From the NCBI GenBank assembly GCA_002719095.1, contig PBGO01000024.1:65949-106803 (forward strand): a stretch of DNA of 40,855 nucleotides, read 5' to 3'. Under the pieces are notes generated by a model. It ran no database searches. It saw nothing but the letters and a program-made list of their open reading frames with translations, and had not been told where the DNA came from. Shown here piece after piece: positions 19,818-29,033 of the stretch. Position 1 is the stretch's first letter; every line of letters starts with the position of its first letter. The position numbers were made by a program, and so were the translations under genes. This DNA comes from Fidelibacterota bacterium. GTDB lineage: Bacteria; Fidelibacterota; Marinisomatia; SCGC-AAA003-L08; D37C17.

Positions 19818-21016
19818 TTATCATCCTTTGTTTGCCCTATTTCATTTAACATTTTTGTATACCATAACTGTTCAAAGTCAAAAGGTTTACCACCTTTTAT
19901 CTTTGTAAAATCTATGCACTTAATATCTTGGTTGTGATTATCGCTGGGCGCTGCAACACCACTCCAATTTCTCAATGCATAACTTACAGCTTTATCACAA
20001 ACTTTATCAATCAATGATATATCATTTTTATTTGGTGCAGCGGAACGAGCAAAGTATCCACTTTTCTGAACTAATACTTTCTCTGCTTTAGTCCAATCAG
20101 CGATTTTATTGGCATACCATTGACCAGGATTAATTTCGTCAAGCCTTACATGACCAAATGCATCTTTTCTAATTTTTGTTCCACTCGATTCTAAATCGCT
20201 TATAATGTTATCCAATCCAGCTCCTTCACTTAAAAAAACATTGACACAATCATTAGAATCCATCAAGGTACGTAAGCGTTTTGATTCTGATGAAATATTA
20301 ATTTTTTGTTCAGGAATGTAAATAGCATGAATATCCCAACATATCTTTTTTAAACCATTTCTGTTATAAAAAATTTTTGATTGTAATCTTTGCCTGTACT
20401 TTTGTGCGGTTGCCGCGGTCAGCCAACCACAATTTCTACCCATCACCTCATGAATAATAAGCTGCTTTCTGCTTGTAGTATTTTCATTGACGATATTTTC
20501 AAAAAAAATAGCCCCTTGCTCTGCAGCTGTATCAGCCCCAAGAGTTTGAGAAATAGGATAAACATCATTATCTATTGTTTTGGGTAATCCTACAACAGTC
20601 AAATCATACTTTTTTTCTTTTAAGTATAATGCTAAGTCACAAGCAGTTGTATTTGTATCATCTCCTCCAATAGTATGTAGGATGTTAACTTTATCCTTAA
20701 CAAGTTGGTTGGCAGCTACTTCTAATGGAATCTCAGACTCTCTAACATATCCATTTTTAAGACAATCTAAAGTATTTGTTAATTTGACTCTACTATTTCC
20801 TAGAATTGTGCCGCCAATCTTTTTTAAATTTTCAATCTCTTCATTTGATTTGAAATTTAAAGAGATACTATTTCCTTTGAGTAATCCTAAATACCCATTA
20901 AGATAACCTATGAATTCGTAATTATATGTAGTTTTGTTGTAGCTTTGAATTAACGAAGCAATCGATGCAGATAAGCATGGTGCAATTCCTCCAGATGTTA
21001 AAAAGGCTATTTTCAT
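19814..21016 (-). CDS. pfp: Pyrophosphate-dependent 6-phosphofructokinase
   Basis: GGDDTNTTA and GLPKTIDNDV signatures (Asp and Lys at the two PPi-discriminating positions), EVMGRNCGWLTA. Confidence 0.88.
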   Translation of the reverse strand: MKIAFLTSGGIAPCLSASIASLIQSYNKTTYNYEFIGYLNGYLGLLKGNSISLNFKSNEEIENLKKIGGTILGNSRVKLTNTLDCLKNGYVRESEIPLEVAANQLVKDKVNILHTIGGDDTNTTACDLALYLKEKKYDLTVVGLPKTIDNDVYPISQTLGADTAAEQGAIFFENIVNENTTSRKQLIIHEVMGRNCGWLTAATAQKYRQRLQSKIFYNRNGLKKICWDIHAIYIPEQKINISSESKRLRTLMDSNDCVNVFLSEGAGLDNIISDLESSGTKIRKDAFGHVRLDEINPGQWYANKIADWTKAEKVLVQKSGYFARSAAPNKNDISLIDKVCDKAVSYALRNWSGVAAPSDNHNQDIKCIDFTKIKGGKPFDFEQLWYTKMLNEIGQTKDDK

Positions 21017-21049
21017 GATTTATTATCCAAATATATGTAATTTAACTAT

Positions 21050-21841
21050 ATGAAAATAAATATTAATCAATATATTTTAATAATTTTACTTTTGATTTCA
21101 GGTATATCGACACAAAATTTTGAATCTAACATCTCTTGCTCAATTTGTAATAATATAATCAAAGATAAAGAGTATTATGTCGATGCTTGGGGAAATCCTT
21201 TTCACATGTACCATAAAAGAACTGGAATATTTTGTGAATGTTGCTCAAGAATAATTTCTGAAAAAATCACAAATGGTGGATACAAACTCGATGATGGAAG
21301 ATACATCTGCACTCTTTGCGATGTATCAGTAGTAAAAAGTGAAAAAGAAATTGAAAATTCTCTCAATAGGGTTTTAGATATACTTAAAGACAATAACATT
21401 TCTAACCTCAATAGAGAAGAATTGAAGATAAATCTCATCAACAGAAATTCAATGAGCGAACAATACAAATTTCATGAAGTTGAACATTTAAAAGGTTTAA
21501 CAAAAGTAATCCCAAGTGAAAAAGAAATTTTTAACATATTCATACTTAATAATCTTCCTAAAATTCAATTTGAAGCAATTTTAGCTCACGAGCTTTTACA
21601 TGTTTGGCTATTCAAAAAAAATATAAATTTAAGTAAGCCAATAATGGAAGGATTTTGTAATTTAGGTAGCTATTTAATCTACAAATTAGATGATACAAAG
21701 TTTTCTAGAATACATTTGTTGAGTTTAGAAAACGAATCAACGAATTCTAACGTAACAGAGTATAAAATTTTAAAGAGTATTATGGATACAAAAGGTTTTA
21801 ACTATGTTACAAAAAATATAGGAACGATTGATATTGAATGA
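21050..21841 (+). CDS. Secreted DA1-like/LIM-type zinc peptidase
   Basis: Signal-like N-terminus; Cys-rich LIM-like module CSIC...HMYHKRTGIFCECC...CTLC; DA1-like peptidase motif FEAILAHELLHVWLF...IMEGFCNLGSYLIYK. Confidence 0.75.
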   Translation: MKININQYILIILLLISGISTQNFESNISCSICNNIIKDKEYYVDAWGNPFHMYHKRTGIFCECCSRIISEKITNGGYKLDDGRYICTLCDVSVVKSEKEIENSLNRVLDILKDNNISNLNREELKINLINRNSMSEQYKFHEVEHLKGLTKVIPSEKEIFNIFILNNLPKIQFEAILAHELLHVWLFKKNINLSKPIMEGFCNLGSYLIYKLDDTKFSRIHLLSLENESTNSNVTEYKILKSIMDTKGFNYVTKNIGTIDIE

Positions 21842-24498
21842 AGAAGTATGATCCACTAAAAGATACAGACAGCTTGGAAACAAAAGATTGGATTGAGTCT
21901 TTAGATTCTGTTATAAAAAATGAAGGTATCGAAAGAGCTCACTTCATTCTGGAAAAGTTAATCGAATATTCCAGAGTAAATGGAGTAAGATTACCATATT
22001 CCCCGAATACACCATACCTTAATACTATTCCATTAGAAGCTCAAGAACCATTCCCTGGTAATAGAGCCATTGAAAGAAGAATTAAGTCTATAATAAGATG
22101 GAATGCCATGGCGATGGTTGTACGTGCAAATAAATTTAATGATGGAATAGGAGGACACATATCAACTTTCGCTTCAGCTGCAACACTTTATGAAGTTGGC
22201 TTCAATCATTTTTTTAAAGGTCCAGATTATTTTGGAGGCGATTTGCTTTTCATTCAAGGGCATGTCACTCCAGGTATATATGCAAGATCATATTTGGAAG
22301 GAAGGTTAACCGAAGAACATCTTCATAATTTCAGGCAAGAAATAAAAACAGATGTAGGTCTTAGCTCTTATCCTCACCCTTGGTTGATGCCTGATTACTG
22401 GGAGTTTGCGACTGTATCCATGGGGCTTGGCCCTATAATGGCTATTTATCAAGCAAGATTCATGAAATATTTACAAAATAGAAATCTAATTGAAGATACC
22501 GATAAAAAGGTCTGGGCGTTCTTGGGTGATGGTGAAATGGACGAACCAGAATCGCTAGGTGCTCTGACTATGGCTTCGAGAGAGCGATTAGATAATCTAA
22601 TTTTTGTAGTCAATTGTAATTTACAAAGACTTGATGGGCCTGTAAGAGGTAATGGTAATATTATTCAAGAACTTGAAGGTGCTTTTAGAGGTGCGGGTTG
22701 GAATGTTATTAAAGTAATTTGGGGTTCAAATTGGGATCCAATTTTTGAAAAAGATATAAACGGTCTTTTAACAAAAAGAATTGAAGAGTTGGTAGATGGG
22801 GATTTGCTAAAATACGTTGTTGAAGGCGGTGAATATATGAGAGAACATTTCTGGGGTAAATATCCTGAACTTAAAGAGATGGTATCTCATCTATCAAATG
22901 AAGATCTTGAAAATTTAAGACTTGGCGGTCATGATCCAGCGAAAGTATTTGCAGCTTACCATGAAGCGGTTAATCACAAAAATCAACCTACAGTAATTTT
23001 AGCCAGAACAATAAAAGGATATGGGCTTGGAGAAGCAGGAGAAGGTCGAAATGTTACTCATCAACAAAAAAAATTAAATGAACAAGAACTACTTCATTTC
23101 AGAACAAAATTTGATATTCCTTTATCTGATGAAGATTGTATTAAAGCTCCATTTTTCAAACCTCCAGAAAATAGTGAAGAAGTTGTATACATTAATGAAA
23201 AAAGAACTGAATTATACGGGCATACTCCACATAGAATAGATAAATCAGATTCAATTAAAATTCCTGATTTATTAATATTTGAGGAACTACTTAAAGGGTC
23301 TGACAATCGAAAAATTTCAACTACTATGGCTTTTGTAAGACTGCTAAGATTAATTTGTAAAAACAAAGATATTGGTCATAAGGTAGTACCCATTATTCCT
23401 GATGAAGCAAGGACTTTTGGTATTGATCCTCTTTTTCGAGAGATTGGGATTTACTCAAGTAAAGGTCAATTATACGAGCCAGTAGATTCGGAACAATTTT
23501 TATATTACAAAGAATCTATTAGCGGACAAATTCTGGAAGAAGGTATAACAGAAGCAGGTTCCATGTCTAGTTTCATTGCAGCTGGTACTTCGCACGTCAC
23601 AAATGGAATTAAAATGATTCCTTTTTTCATTTATTACTCAATGTTTGGCTTTCAAAGAATTGGAGATTTCATGTGGGCTGCAGGCGATATGAGAACTAAA
23701 GGATTCTTAATCGGAGGTACGGCAGGAAAAACAACACTTGCAGGCGAGGGATTACAGCATCAGGATGGCCATAGTCATTTAATTGCAGGAACAATACCTA
23801 ACTTAAAATCATATGATCCAGCTTTCTCATATGAACTAGCGGTGATAATTCATGATGGATTAAAACGTATGTATGAAGGAAATGAAGACATCTTTTATTA
23901 CATAACAGTTGAAAATGAAAATTATGAACATCCCTCAATTCCCAAAAATGTTGAAGATGGAATAATTAAAGGAATGTATCTCTTACAAAGCTCTAAAAAA
24001 AATAAATTAAATGTTCAATTACTAGCGAGTGGGCCAATTTTAAATGAAGCAATCGAAGCCTCAAAAATTCTTAAGGAAGATTGGAATATTAGTTCTGATG
24101 TGTGGTCAGTTACAAGTTATAGTGAACTTTATAGACAAGCTGAGAACATTGATAGAACTAATAAACTTAATCCAGGAAATTCGCCTAAAAAGACTTATAT
24201 AGAATATTGTCTGAACGAAAATGATCCAGTTATTGCTGTGTCAGATTATGTAAAGCTCGTTAGTGAACAAATATCTCCATATGTAAAATCTGATTTTACA
24301 TCTTTAGGAACTGATGGTTTTGGAAGAAGTGATACACGCGAAAAGTTGAGAGATTTTTTTGAAATAAATCGCTACTATATTGTAATCTCTTCACTTAATG
24401 CACTTTTAAAAATGAAAAAAATAGACAAAGATATAATTTTAAAAGCTTTCAAAAAATATAATCTTGATATTTCAAAAGATAACCCATTTAAAAAATAA
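21838..24498 (+). CDS. aceE: Pyruvate dehydrogenase E1, homodimeric type
   Basis: 886 aa; GGHISTFASAATLYEVGFNHFF, VWAFLGDGEMDEPESLGAL, NLIFVVNCNLQRLDGPVRGNG, DEARTFGIDPLFREIGIYS, GLQHQDGHSH. Confidence 0.96.
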   Translation: MKKYDPLKDTDSLETKDWIESLDSVIKNEGIERAHFILEKLIEYSRVNGVRLPYSPNTPYLNTIPLEAQEPFPGNRAIERRIKSIIRWNAMAMVVRANKFNDGIGGHISTFASAATLYEVGFNHFFKGPDYFGGDLLFIQGHVTPGIYARSYLEGRLTEEHLHNFRQEIKTDVGLSSYPHPWLMPDYWEFATVSMGLGPIMAIYQARFMKYLQNRNLIEDTDKKVWAFLGDGEMDEPESLGALTMASRERLDNLIFVVNCNLQRLDGPVRGNGNIIQELEGAFRGAGWNVIKVIWGSNWDPIFEKDINGLLTKRIEELVDGDLLKYVVEGGEYMREHFWGKYPELKEMVSHLSNEDLENLRLGGHDPAKVFAAYHEAVNHKNQPTVILARTIKGYGLGEAGEGRNVTHQQKKLNEQELLHFRTKFDIPLSDEDCIKAPFFKPPENSEEVVYINEKRTELYGHTPHRIDKSDSIKIPDLLIFEELLKGSDNRKISTTMAFVRLLRLICKNKDIGHKVVPIIPDEARTFGIDPLFREIGIYSSKGQLYEPVDSEQFLYYKESISGQILEEGITEAGSMSSFIAAGTSHVTNGIKMIPFFIYYSMFGFQRIGDFMWAAGDMRTKGFLIGGTAGKTTLAGEGLQHQDGHSHLIAGTIPNLKSYDPAFSYELAVIIHDGLKRMYEGNEDIFYYITVENENYEHPSIPKNVEDGIIKGMYLLQSSKKNKLNVQLLASGPILNEAIEASKILKEDWNISSDVWSVTSYSELYRQAENIDRTNKLNPGNSPKKTYIEYCLNENDPVIAVSDYVKLVSEQISPYVKSDFTSLGTDGFGRSDTREKLRDFFEINRYYIVISSLNALLKMKKIDKDIILKAFKKYNLDISKDNPFKK

Positions 24499-24499
24499 T

Positions 24500-25921
24500 A
24501 TGAAAATTAAATTACCAGAACTAGGAGAAGGAATTGAATCAGTAGAAGTAACAGATGTTTTTGTATCAGTGGATAATTTGGTTAAGAAAGACGATATAAT
24601 TATTGTTGTTGAATCTGATAAAGCATCAATGGAAATTCCAACAAAACTTGATGGTAAAATTCTTAGTATTAATGTAAAAAAAGGCGATGAAATAAAACCA
24701 GGTGATTTGATATTAGAGCTTAGCGATTCAACATCTAGTCAAACAGTAACTAAATCAGAACCCAGTTCTACAAACATTGATTTAAATGTATCAAATTCTA
24801 ATGATAATATTAATAATGATGATACAGAATACATCAGTTTAGAAGAATCCAAATCAATTTATGGTGATGGTAATTTTGAACCAACACATGACTCTTCAGC
24901 TGAACAACAACAAATCGACCCAGGACTTGTAGTAGCAACACCTTCTGTTAAAAAATTTGCAAGGGAACTGGGGTGTGATTTATCTAAAGTTCATGGAAGT
25001 GCAAAAAACGGAAGAATTACTAGAGAAGATATTTTAAATTTTGTTAAAGGCAATCAAAATAAACCATCCGAAAAAGCTGAAAAAACTTTTGATGATAATG
25101 AATCTCAACATGATAAAGACAATCTTGTTTCAGAATTAAATCAAACAAATATAAAACCTAAATCAAACACTCAAGTTGAATTGAAATCTTCAAGCAATAT
25201 TCAAATTGATGACAATAAGCTTTTAAAATATGGGTCCATTGAAAAAGTTTTATTTAACAAAATTAGAACTTTGACAGCAGAAAGAATGGTCGATTCTTGG
25301 AATACGATTCCTCATGTAACACATTTTGATGAAATAGAGATAGATCATATTTTAAATCTGAAAAAAGATATTGAACTTGCTACTGAATCCAAAAAAGTAT
25401 CAATACTCACTTTTATTTCGAGAGCTCTAATAGATTCAATATCAAAAATGGAAAAATTTAATAGCATCCCAGATATGGAAAATAATGTTTTGATAGTAAA
25501 AAAATATATTAATCTAGGTATTGCTGTTGACACCTCTAATGGTCTAGTCGTTCCAAATATAAAAAATGCTGAAAAGTTATCAATCAAAGAACTAAACGAT
25601 AGTATCATAGATATATCTCACAAAGCTCGAAATAGAAACTTAACTCCGTCTGATATAACGGAAGGCTCTTTTACAATTTCAAGCCTAGGTGGTATTGGAG
25701 GAAGGTACTTTACCCCAATTATTAATAAACCTGAAGTAGCAATTATGGGTTTGTCAAGAACATTTAAGAAGGTATACCTAGATAATAGTAGGATACCTTA
25801 CGAAGTTAATATCTTGCCTTTCTCTCTGTCTTATGATCATCGTGTAATTGATGGAGCTGAAGCTGCAAAATTTTGTAATTTATTCAAAAAGAATTTAAAA
25901 AATCTTTCTATCAATGGATGA
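24500..25921 (+). CDS. aceF: Dihydrolipoamide acetyltransferase (PDH E2), single lipoyl domain
   Basis: MKIKLPELGEGIESVEV, lipoyl site VVESDKASMEIP, E3-binding ATPSVKKFARELGCDLSKVHGSAKNGRITREDI, SLSYDHRVIDGAEAA; ATG at 24500 preferred over the ORF track start. Confidence 0.95.
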   Translation: MKIKLPELGEGIESVEVTDVFVSVDNLVKKDDIIIVVESDKASMEIPTKLDGKILSINVKKGDEIKPGDLILELSDSTSSQTVTKSEPSSTNIDLNVSNSNDNINNDDTEYISLEESKSIYGDGNFEPTHDSSAEQQQIDPGLVVATPSVKKFARELGCDLSKVHGSAKNGRITREDILNFVKGNQNKPSEKAEKTFDDNESQHDKDNLVSELNQTNIKPKSNTQVELKSSSNIQIDDNKLLKYGSIEKVLFNKIRTLTAERMVDSWNTIPHVTHFDEIEIDHILNLKKDIELATESKKVSILTFISRALIDSISKMEKFNSIPDMENNVLIVKKYINLGIAVDTSNGLVVPNIKNAEKLSIKELNDSIIDISHKARNRNLTPSDITEGSFTISSLGGIGGRYFTPIINKPEVAIMGLSRTFKKVYLDNSRIPYEVNILPFSLSYDHRVIDGAEAAKFCNLFKKNLKNLSING

Positions 25922-27317
25922 TATTCAAGAAATAGTAGTGATTGGTTCGGGACCAGGTGGCTATGCTGCTGCATTCAGAGCTGCTGACTTAGGAATGGGT
26001 GTTACTTTAATAGATAAAGATGTTGATCTTGGTGGTGTTTGTTTAAACAGAGGATGTATTCCATCAAAATCTTTGTTGCACATTTCAAAAATAATTAACG
26101 AATCAAAAGAATCATCTAAAATAGGATTAGATTTTAATAGTCCTAAAATTGATATTAAAAAGATTAATTCATGGAAAAATAATATTATTAAAAATTTATC
26201 CAATGGTATTCTAAGCTTGGCTAAGGCAAGAAAAGTCAATGTAATAAATGGAACTGCTAAATTTTTATCAGCAAATGAGCTTTCAATAGATAGTAAAATT
26301 AATTCAAAAAAAATTAAATTTAAAAACTGTATTATAGCCACAGGTTCCAGAAGCACAAATCTACCCAAAATAGAACCAAATGGTAAAAATATTTTATCAT
26401 CAAGAGATGCATTGAATTTTGAATCGATTCCGAAAAAGCTTTTAATTATTGGCGGTGGCTACATCGGTTTGGAGATGGCAACTTTCTACAATGCAGTTGG
26501 AAGTGAGATTGAAATAGCAGAATTTCAATCAAATATTCTATCAGAAATGGATAAAGATTTAGTTGATGTTTTAATAAAAAAACTTGGTAAAAAAGTTAAC
26601 TTCATGACTAATACCAAAGTTAACAGCGTAATAGATAATCAACATTCTTGCAATGTAGCTTTTGAATCAGAAGGAAGAACAATTCAAAAAAAATATGATA
26701 AAGTGCTATTATGTGTTGGCAGACAACCTAATACTGATAAAATTAATATTGAGAGTACAGGTATTGAAACCGATAAATATGGTTTTATAAATGTAAATAA
26801 TCAGTGCAGAACATTAGTACCCAACATTTTTGCAATTGGAGATGTAACAGGAAATCCAATGCTTGCTCACAGAGCTACTCACCAAGGTAAAATTGCTGCG
26901 GAAGTGATTTGTGGACAAAAAAGTATTTTTGAGCCAGAATCGATACCATACGTAATATTCACTGATCCAGAAATTGCATGGTCAGGCCCATCTGAAATTC
27001 AGTTAAAGAATCAAGGAATAGAATTTGAATCTAAAATTTTTCCTTGGCAGGCAAACGGTAGAGCCTTATCAATGGATTCACCGCAAGGTAAAACTAAAAT
27101 ATTATTTTGTAAAAAAAGTAAAAAGATTTTAAGTATCGGTATTGTGGGTCATAGTGCAGGAGATTTAATTGGTGAAGCAACTTTAGCGATTGAAATGAAT
27201 GCATTTGCCGATGATATTGCTCTAACAATCCATCCCCATCCCACATTAAGCGAAACTATTGCTAATGCATCTGAAATGATTGAGGGAACTATAACTGACC
27301 TTTATGTTCCCAAATAA
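25914..27317 (+). CDS. lpdA: Dihydrolipoamide dehydrogenase
   Basis: VVIGSGPGGYAAAFRAADLG, GGVCLNRGCIPSKSLLH, LLIIGGGYIGLEMA, NIFAIGDVTGNPMLAHRATHQG, HPHPTLSET. Confidence 0.97.
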   Translation: MDDIQEIVVIGSGPGGYAAAFRAADLGMGVTLIDKDVDLGGVCLNRGCIPSKSLLHISKIINESKESSKIGLDFNSPKIDIKKINSWKNNIIKNLSNGILSLAKARKVNVINGTAKFLSANELSIDSKINSKKIKFKNCIIATGSRSTNLPKIEPNGKNILSSRDALNFESIPKKLLIIGGGYIGLEMATFYNAVGSEIEIAEFQSNILSEMDKDLVDVLIKKLGKKVNFMTNTKVNSVIDNQHSCNVAFESEGRTIQKKYDKVLLCVGRQPNTDKINIESTGIETDKYGFINVNNQCRTLVPNIFAIGDVTGNPMLAHRATHQGKIAAEVICGQKSIFEPESIPYVIFTDPEIAWSGPSEIQLKNQGIEFESKIFPWQANGRALSMDSPQGKTKILFCKKSKKILSIGIVGHSAGDLIGEATLAIEMNAFADDIALTIHPHPTLSETIANASEMIEGTITDLYVPK

Positions 27318-27324
27318 TTTGAGT

Positions 27325-27756
27325 TTAATTAATTATTTTACCAAATTCGTCCCAGCTCATAATTTCTGATTCCTTTCTGTTAAACTTATACATTGTTTGC
27401 GTTTTGAGTTTACCTGAAGGATAATACCAACGTTCAAATCCGTTTTTTTGACCATAAAAGTAATTGATTGAATGCATAATTGTACCATCATCGTAGAATG
27501 ACTCCCAAAGTCCATGTAATTTACCATTCTCGTAATTTGCTCTTGATATTAATATACAATTTTTATTCCACCTCAGCATTTCACCATCAAATTTGCTATT
27601 GAAATAAGAAATACTATGCTTGGGGCATCCATTGGGGAAATATTCAATTTCATTTTTACGTCCAAATTTTTTAATTAGACTGTCAAAATCAAATTTTGCG
27701 CACCCCGTAAAAAATAGAAAAAATAAAATAATAAAATATAGCCTAATTCTAGCCAT
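27325..27756 (-). CDS. MORN-repeat (YwqK-like) lipoprotein
   Basis: Lipobox-like LFFTGCAKF; repeats NGKLHGLWESFYDDGTIMHSINYFYGQKNGFERWYYPSGKLKTQTMY. Confidence 0.7.
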   Translation of the reverse strand: MARIRLYFIILFFLFFTGCAKFDFDSLIKKFGRKNEIEYFPNGCPKHSISYFNSKFDGEMLRWNKNCILISRANYENGKLHGLWESFYDDGTIMHSINYFYGQKNGFERWYYPSGKLKTQTMYKFNRKESEIMSWDEFGKIIN

Positions 27757-28334
27757 TATCTTTTAGCGGTAACATTAAATTTAAGACTGAAAATATCATC
27801 AATTGCTCTGTCTTGTAAGTTTTCAAAAAATGAGCCTGATCCGTAAGTAATACCAAATAATGTACGATCGATATTTATTATTCCAGAGGCTTTTGCAGTT
27901 GAATCATTAATTGAAATACTAGCAGGAATTATTTTTTTTAAAGCAATATTTTTTATATTCAACTCTCCTTCAACTCCAATATCATCTATTATAAAAAATT
28001 TATGAGAACCAGTAACCTTAAAAGAAGCGGTTGGAAATTCATCTACTTTAAAAAAATCAGTATTCTTTAAATGATTCTCTAATTTTAAATTATATTTTGG
28101 TGACATATCTGTTACTTTAATGCTAGACATGTCAATTATGAATTCACCAGCTATAATTAGACTATCCATAACATCAATAAAACCACTTTTAAACATAATA
28201 GTTCCATAGTGCTCTCCATTGATTTTCTTTCCTGTCCAAACTAACTCAGATTCATCAGGTTGAATATAGTACCGATTTTCTAATGTTAGAATTAATCCGG
28301 TTATAAGCATACATGCAATAAATATTTTATTCAT
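27756..28334 (-). CDS. YceI-family periplasmic protein
   Basis: YIQPDESELVWTGKKINGEHYGTIMFKSGFIDV...GEFIIDMSSIKVTD...LKNTDFFKVDEFPTASFKVT; start set to ATG 28334 behind a GGAGGGGGG RBS. Confidence 0.82.
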   Translation of the reverse strand: MNKIFIACMLITGLILTLENRYYIQPDESELVWTGKKINGEHYGTIMFKSGFIDVMDSLIIAGEFIIDMSSIKVTDMSPKYNLKLENHLKNTDFFKVDEFPTASFKVTGSHKFFIIDDIGVEGELNIKNIALKKIIPASISINDSTAKASGIINIDRTLFGITYGSGSFFENLQDRAIDDIFSLKFNVTAKR

Positions 28335-28368
28335 TCCCCCCTCCAAATCATTTATAATTTACAAATTA

Positions 28369-28402
28369 ATTAAGAAAACTCCCTTAAAAGAGTTTTCTTA
28401 AT
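28369..28402 (-). terminator. Perfect 13-bp hairpin (attaagaaaactc / gagttttcttaat, 8-nt loop)
   Basis: Arms 28369-28381 and 28390-28402 are exact reverse complements; A/T-rich flank. Confidence 0.65.
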
Positions 28403-28404
28403 CG

Positions 28405-28478
28405 TTTACCATAGCGCAAAAGCCAGTTGAGGAATAAGATGTAGGCAGAGAAATTTAATCTCTAAATCTTATGGTAAA
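28405..28478 (-). ncRNA. Candidate structured RNA or leader upstream of yceI (strand inferred from neighbours)
   Basis: Nested helices: closing stem TTTACCATA/TATGGTAAA (28405-28413 with 28470-28478), aagat/atctt (28436-28440 with 28466-28470), agaga/tctct (28447-28451 with 28459-28463). The two outer helices share base 28470, so one must be a base shorter. Confidence 0.45.
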
Positions 28479-28500
28479 AATATATATGAAAATCTAGAAA

Positions 28501-28536
28501 TTTAAATTGATGTAAATCACAGTAATTCAATTTAAA
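28501..28536. promoter_or_regulatory. 10-bp inverted repeat enclosing an FNR/CRP-family-like box TTGATGTAAATCAC (28507-28520)
   Basis: tttaaattga / tcaatttaaa exact inverted repeat; the core matches TTGAT-N4-ATCAA with one mismatch; AT-rich TATATA about 30 nt downstream on the minus strand. Confidence 0.4.
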
Positions 28537-28553
28537 CCTGAAAGCTAAGAATT

Positions 28554-29033
28554 TTAATTTTTACCATCTTTTTTTACCCTTTGGATATGAAAAAACTCTT
28601 GAATAATTTGCAAGCACTCATTCTGCATTACACCACCCACAACTGCTGCTCTGTGTGGAAACTTTGGACTACTGCATAGTTGGTATAATGAAGCGGCGCA
28701 TCCATAATTTTTATCATAAACTCCAAAAATAACCATTTTAATTCTTGAATTTACTATTGCACCTGCGCACATCAAACATGGTTCTTTTGTAACATAAAGC
28801 GTACAATCATCCAACCTCCAATCATCTTGACTACTTGCAGCTGAAGTAATGGCAATCATTTCAGCATGAGCTGTTGCATCTTTAAGAGTTTCAGTTTGGT
28901 TATAGCCTCTTCCTATAATTTTATTATTTTTGACAACTATAGCTCCTATAGGAACCTCATCGCACTCAAAGGCTTTTTCAGCTTCTCTGAATGCTATTCT
29001 CATCCATTGTAATCTTTTGTTTTTAATATCCAT
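28554..29033 (-). CDS. tadA: tRNA adenosine(34) deaminase
   Basis: DEVPIGAIVV, TAHAEMIAI, TLYVTKEPCLMCAGAIVNSRI. Confidence 0.92.
   Translation of the reverse strand: MDIKNKRLQWMRIAFREAEKAFECDEVPIGAIVVKNNKIIGRGYNQTETLKDATAHAEMIAITSAASSQDDWRLDDCTLYVTKEPCLMCAGAIVNSRIKMVIFGVYDKNYGCAASLYQLCSSPKFPHRAAVVGGVMQNECLQIIQEFFHIQRVKKDGKN

Noticed and set aside
25961-26368. 135-aa antisense ORF within lpdA
   Set aside because: Antisense to conserved FAD-binding motifs with no family resemblance; spurious.
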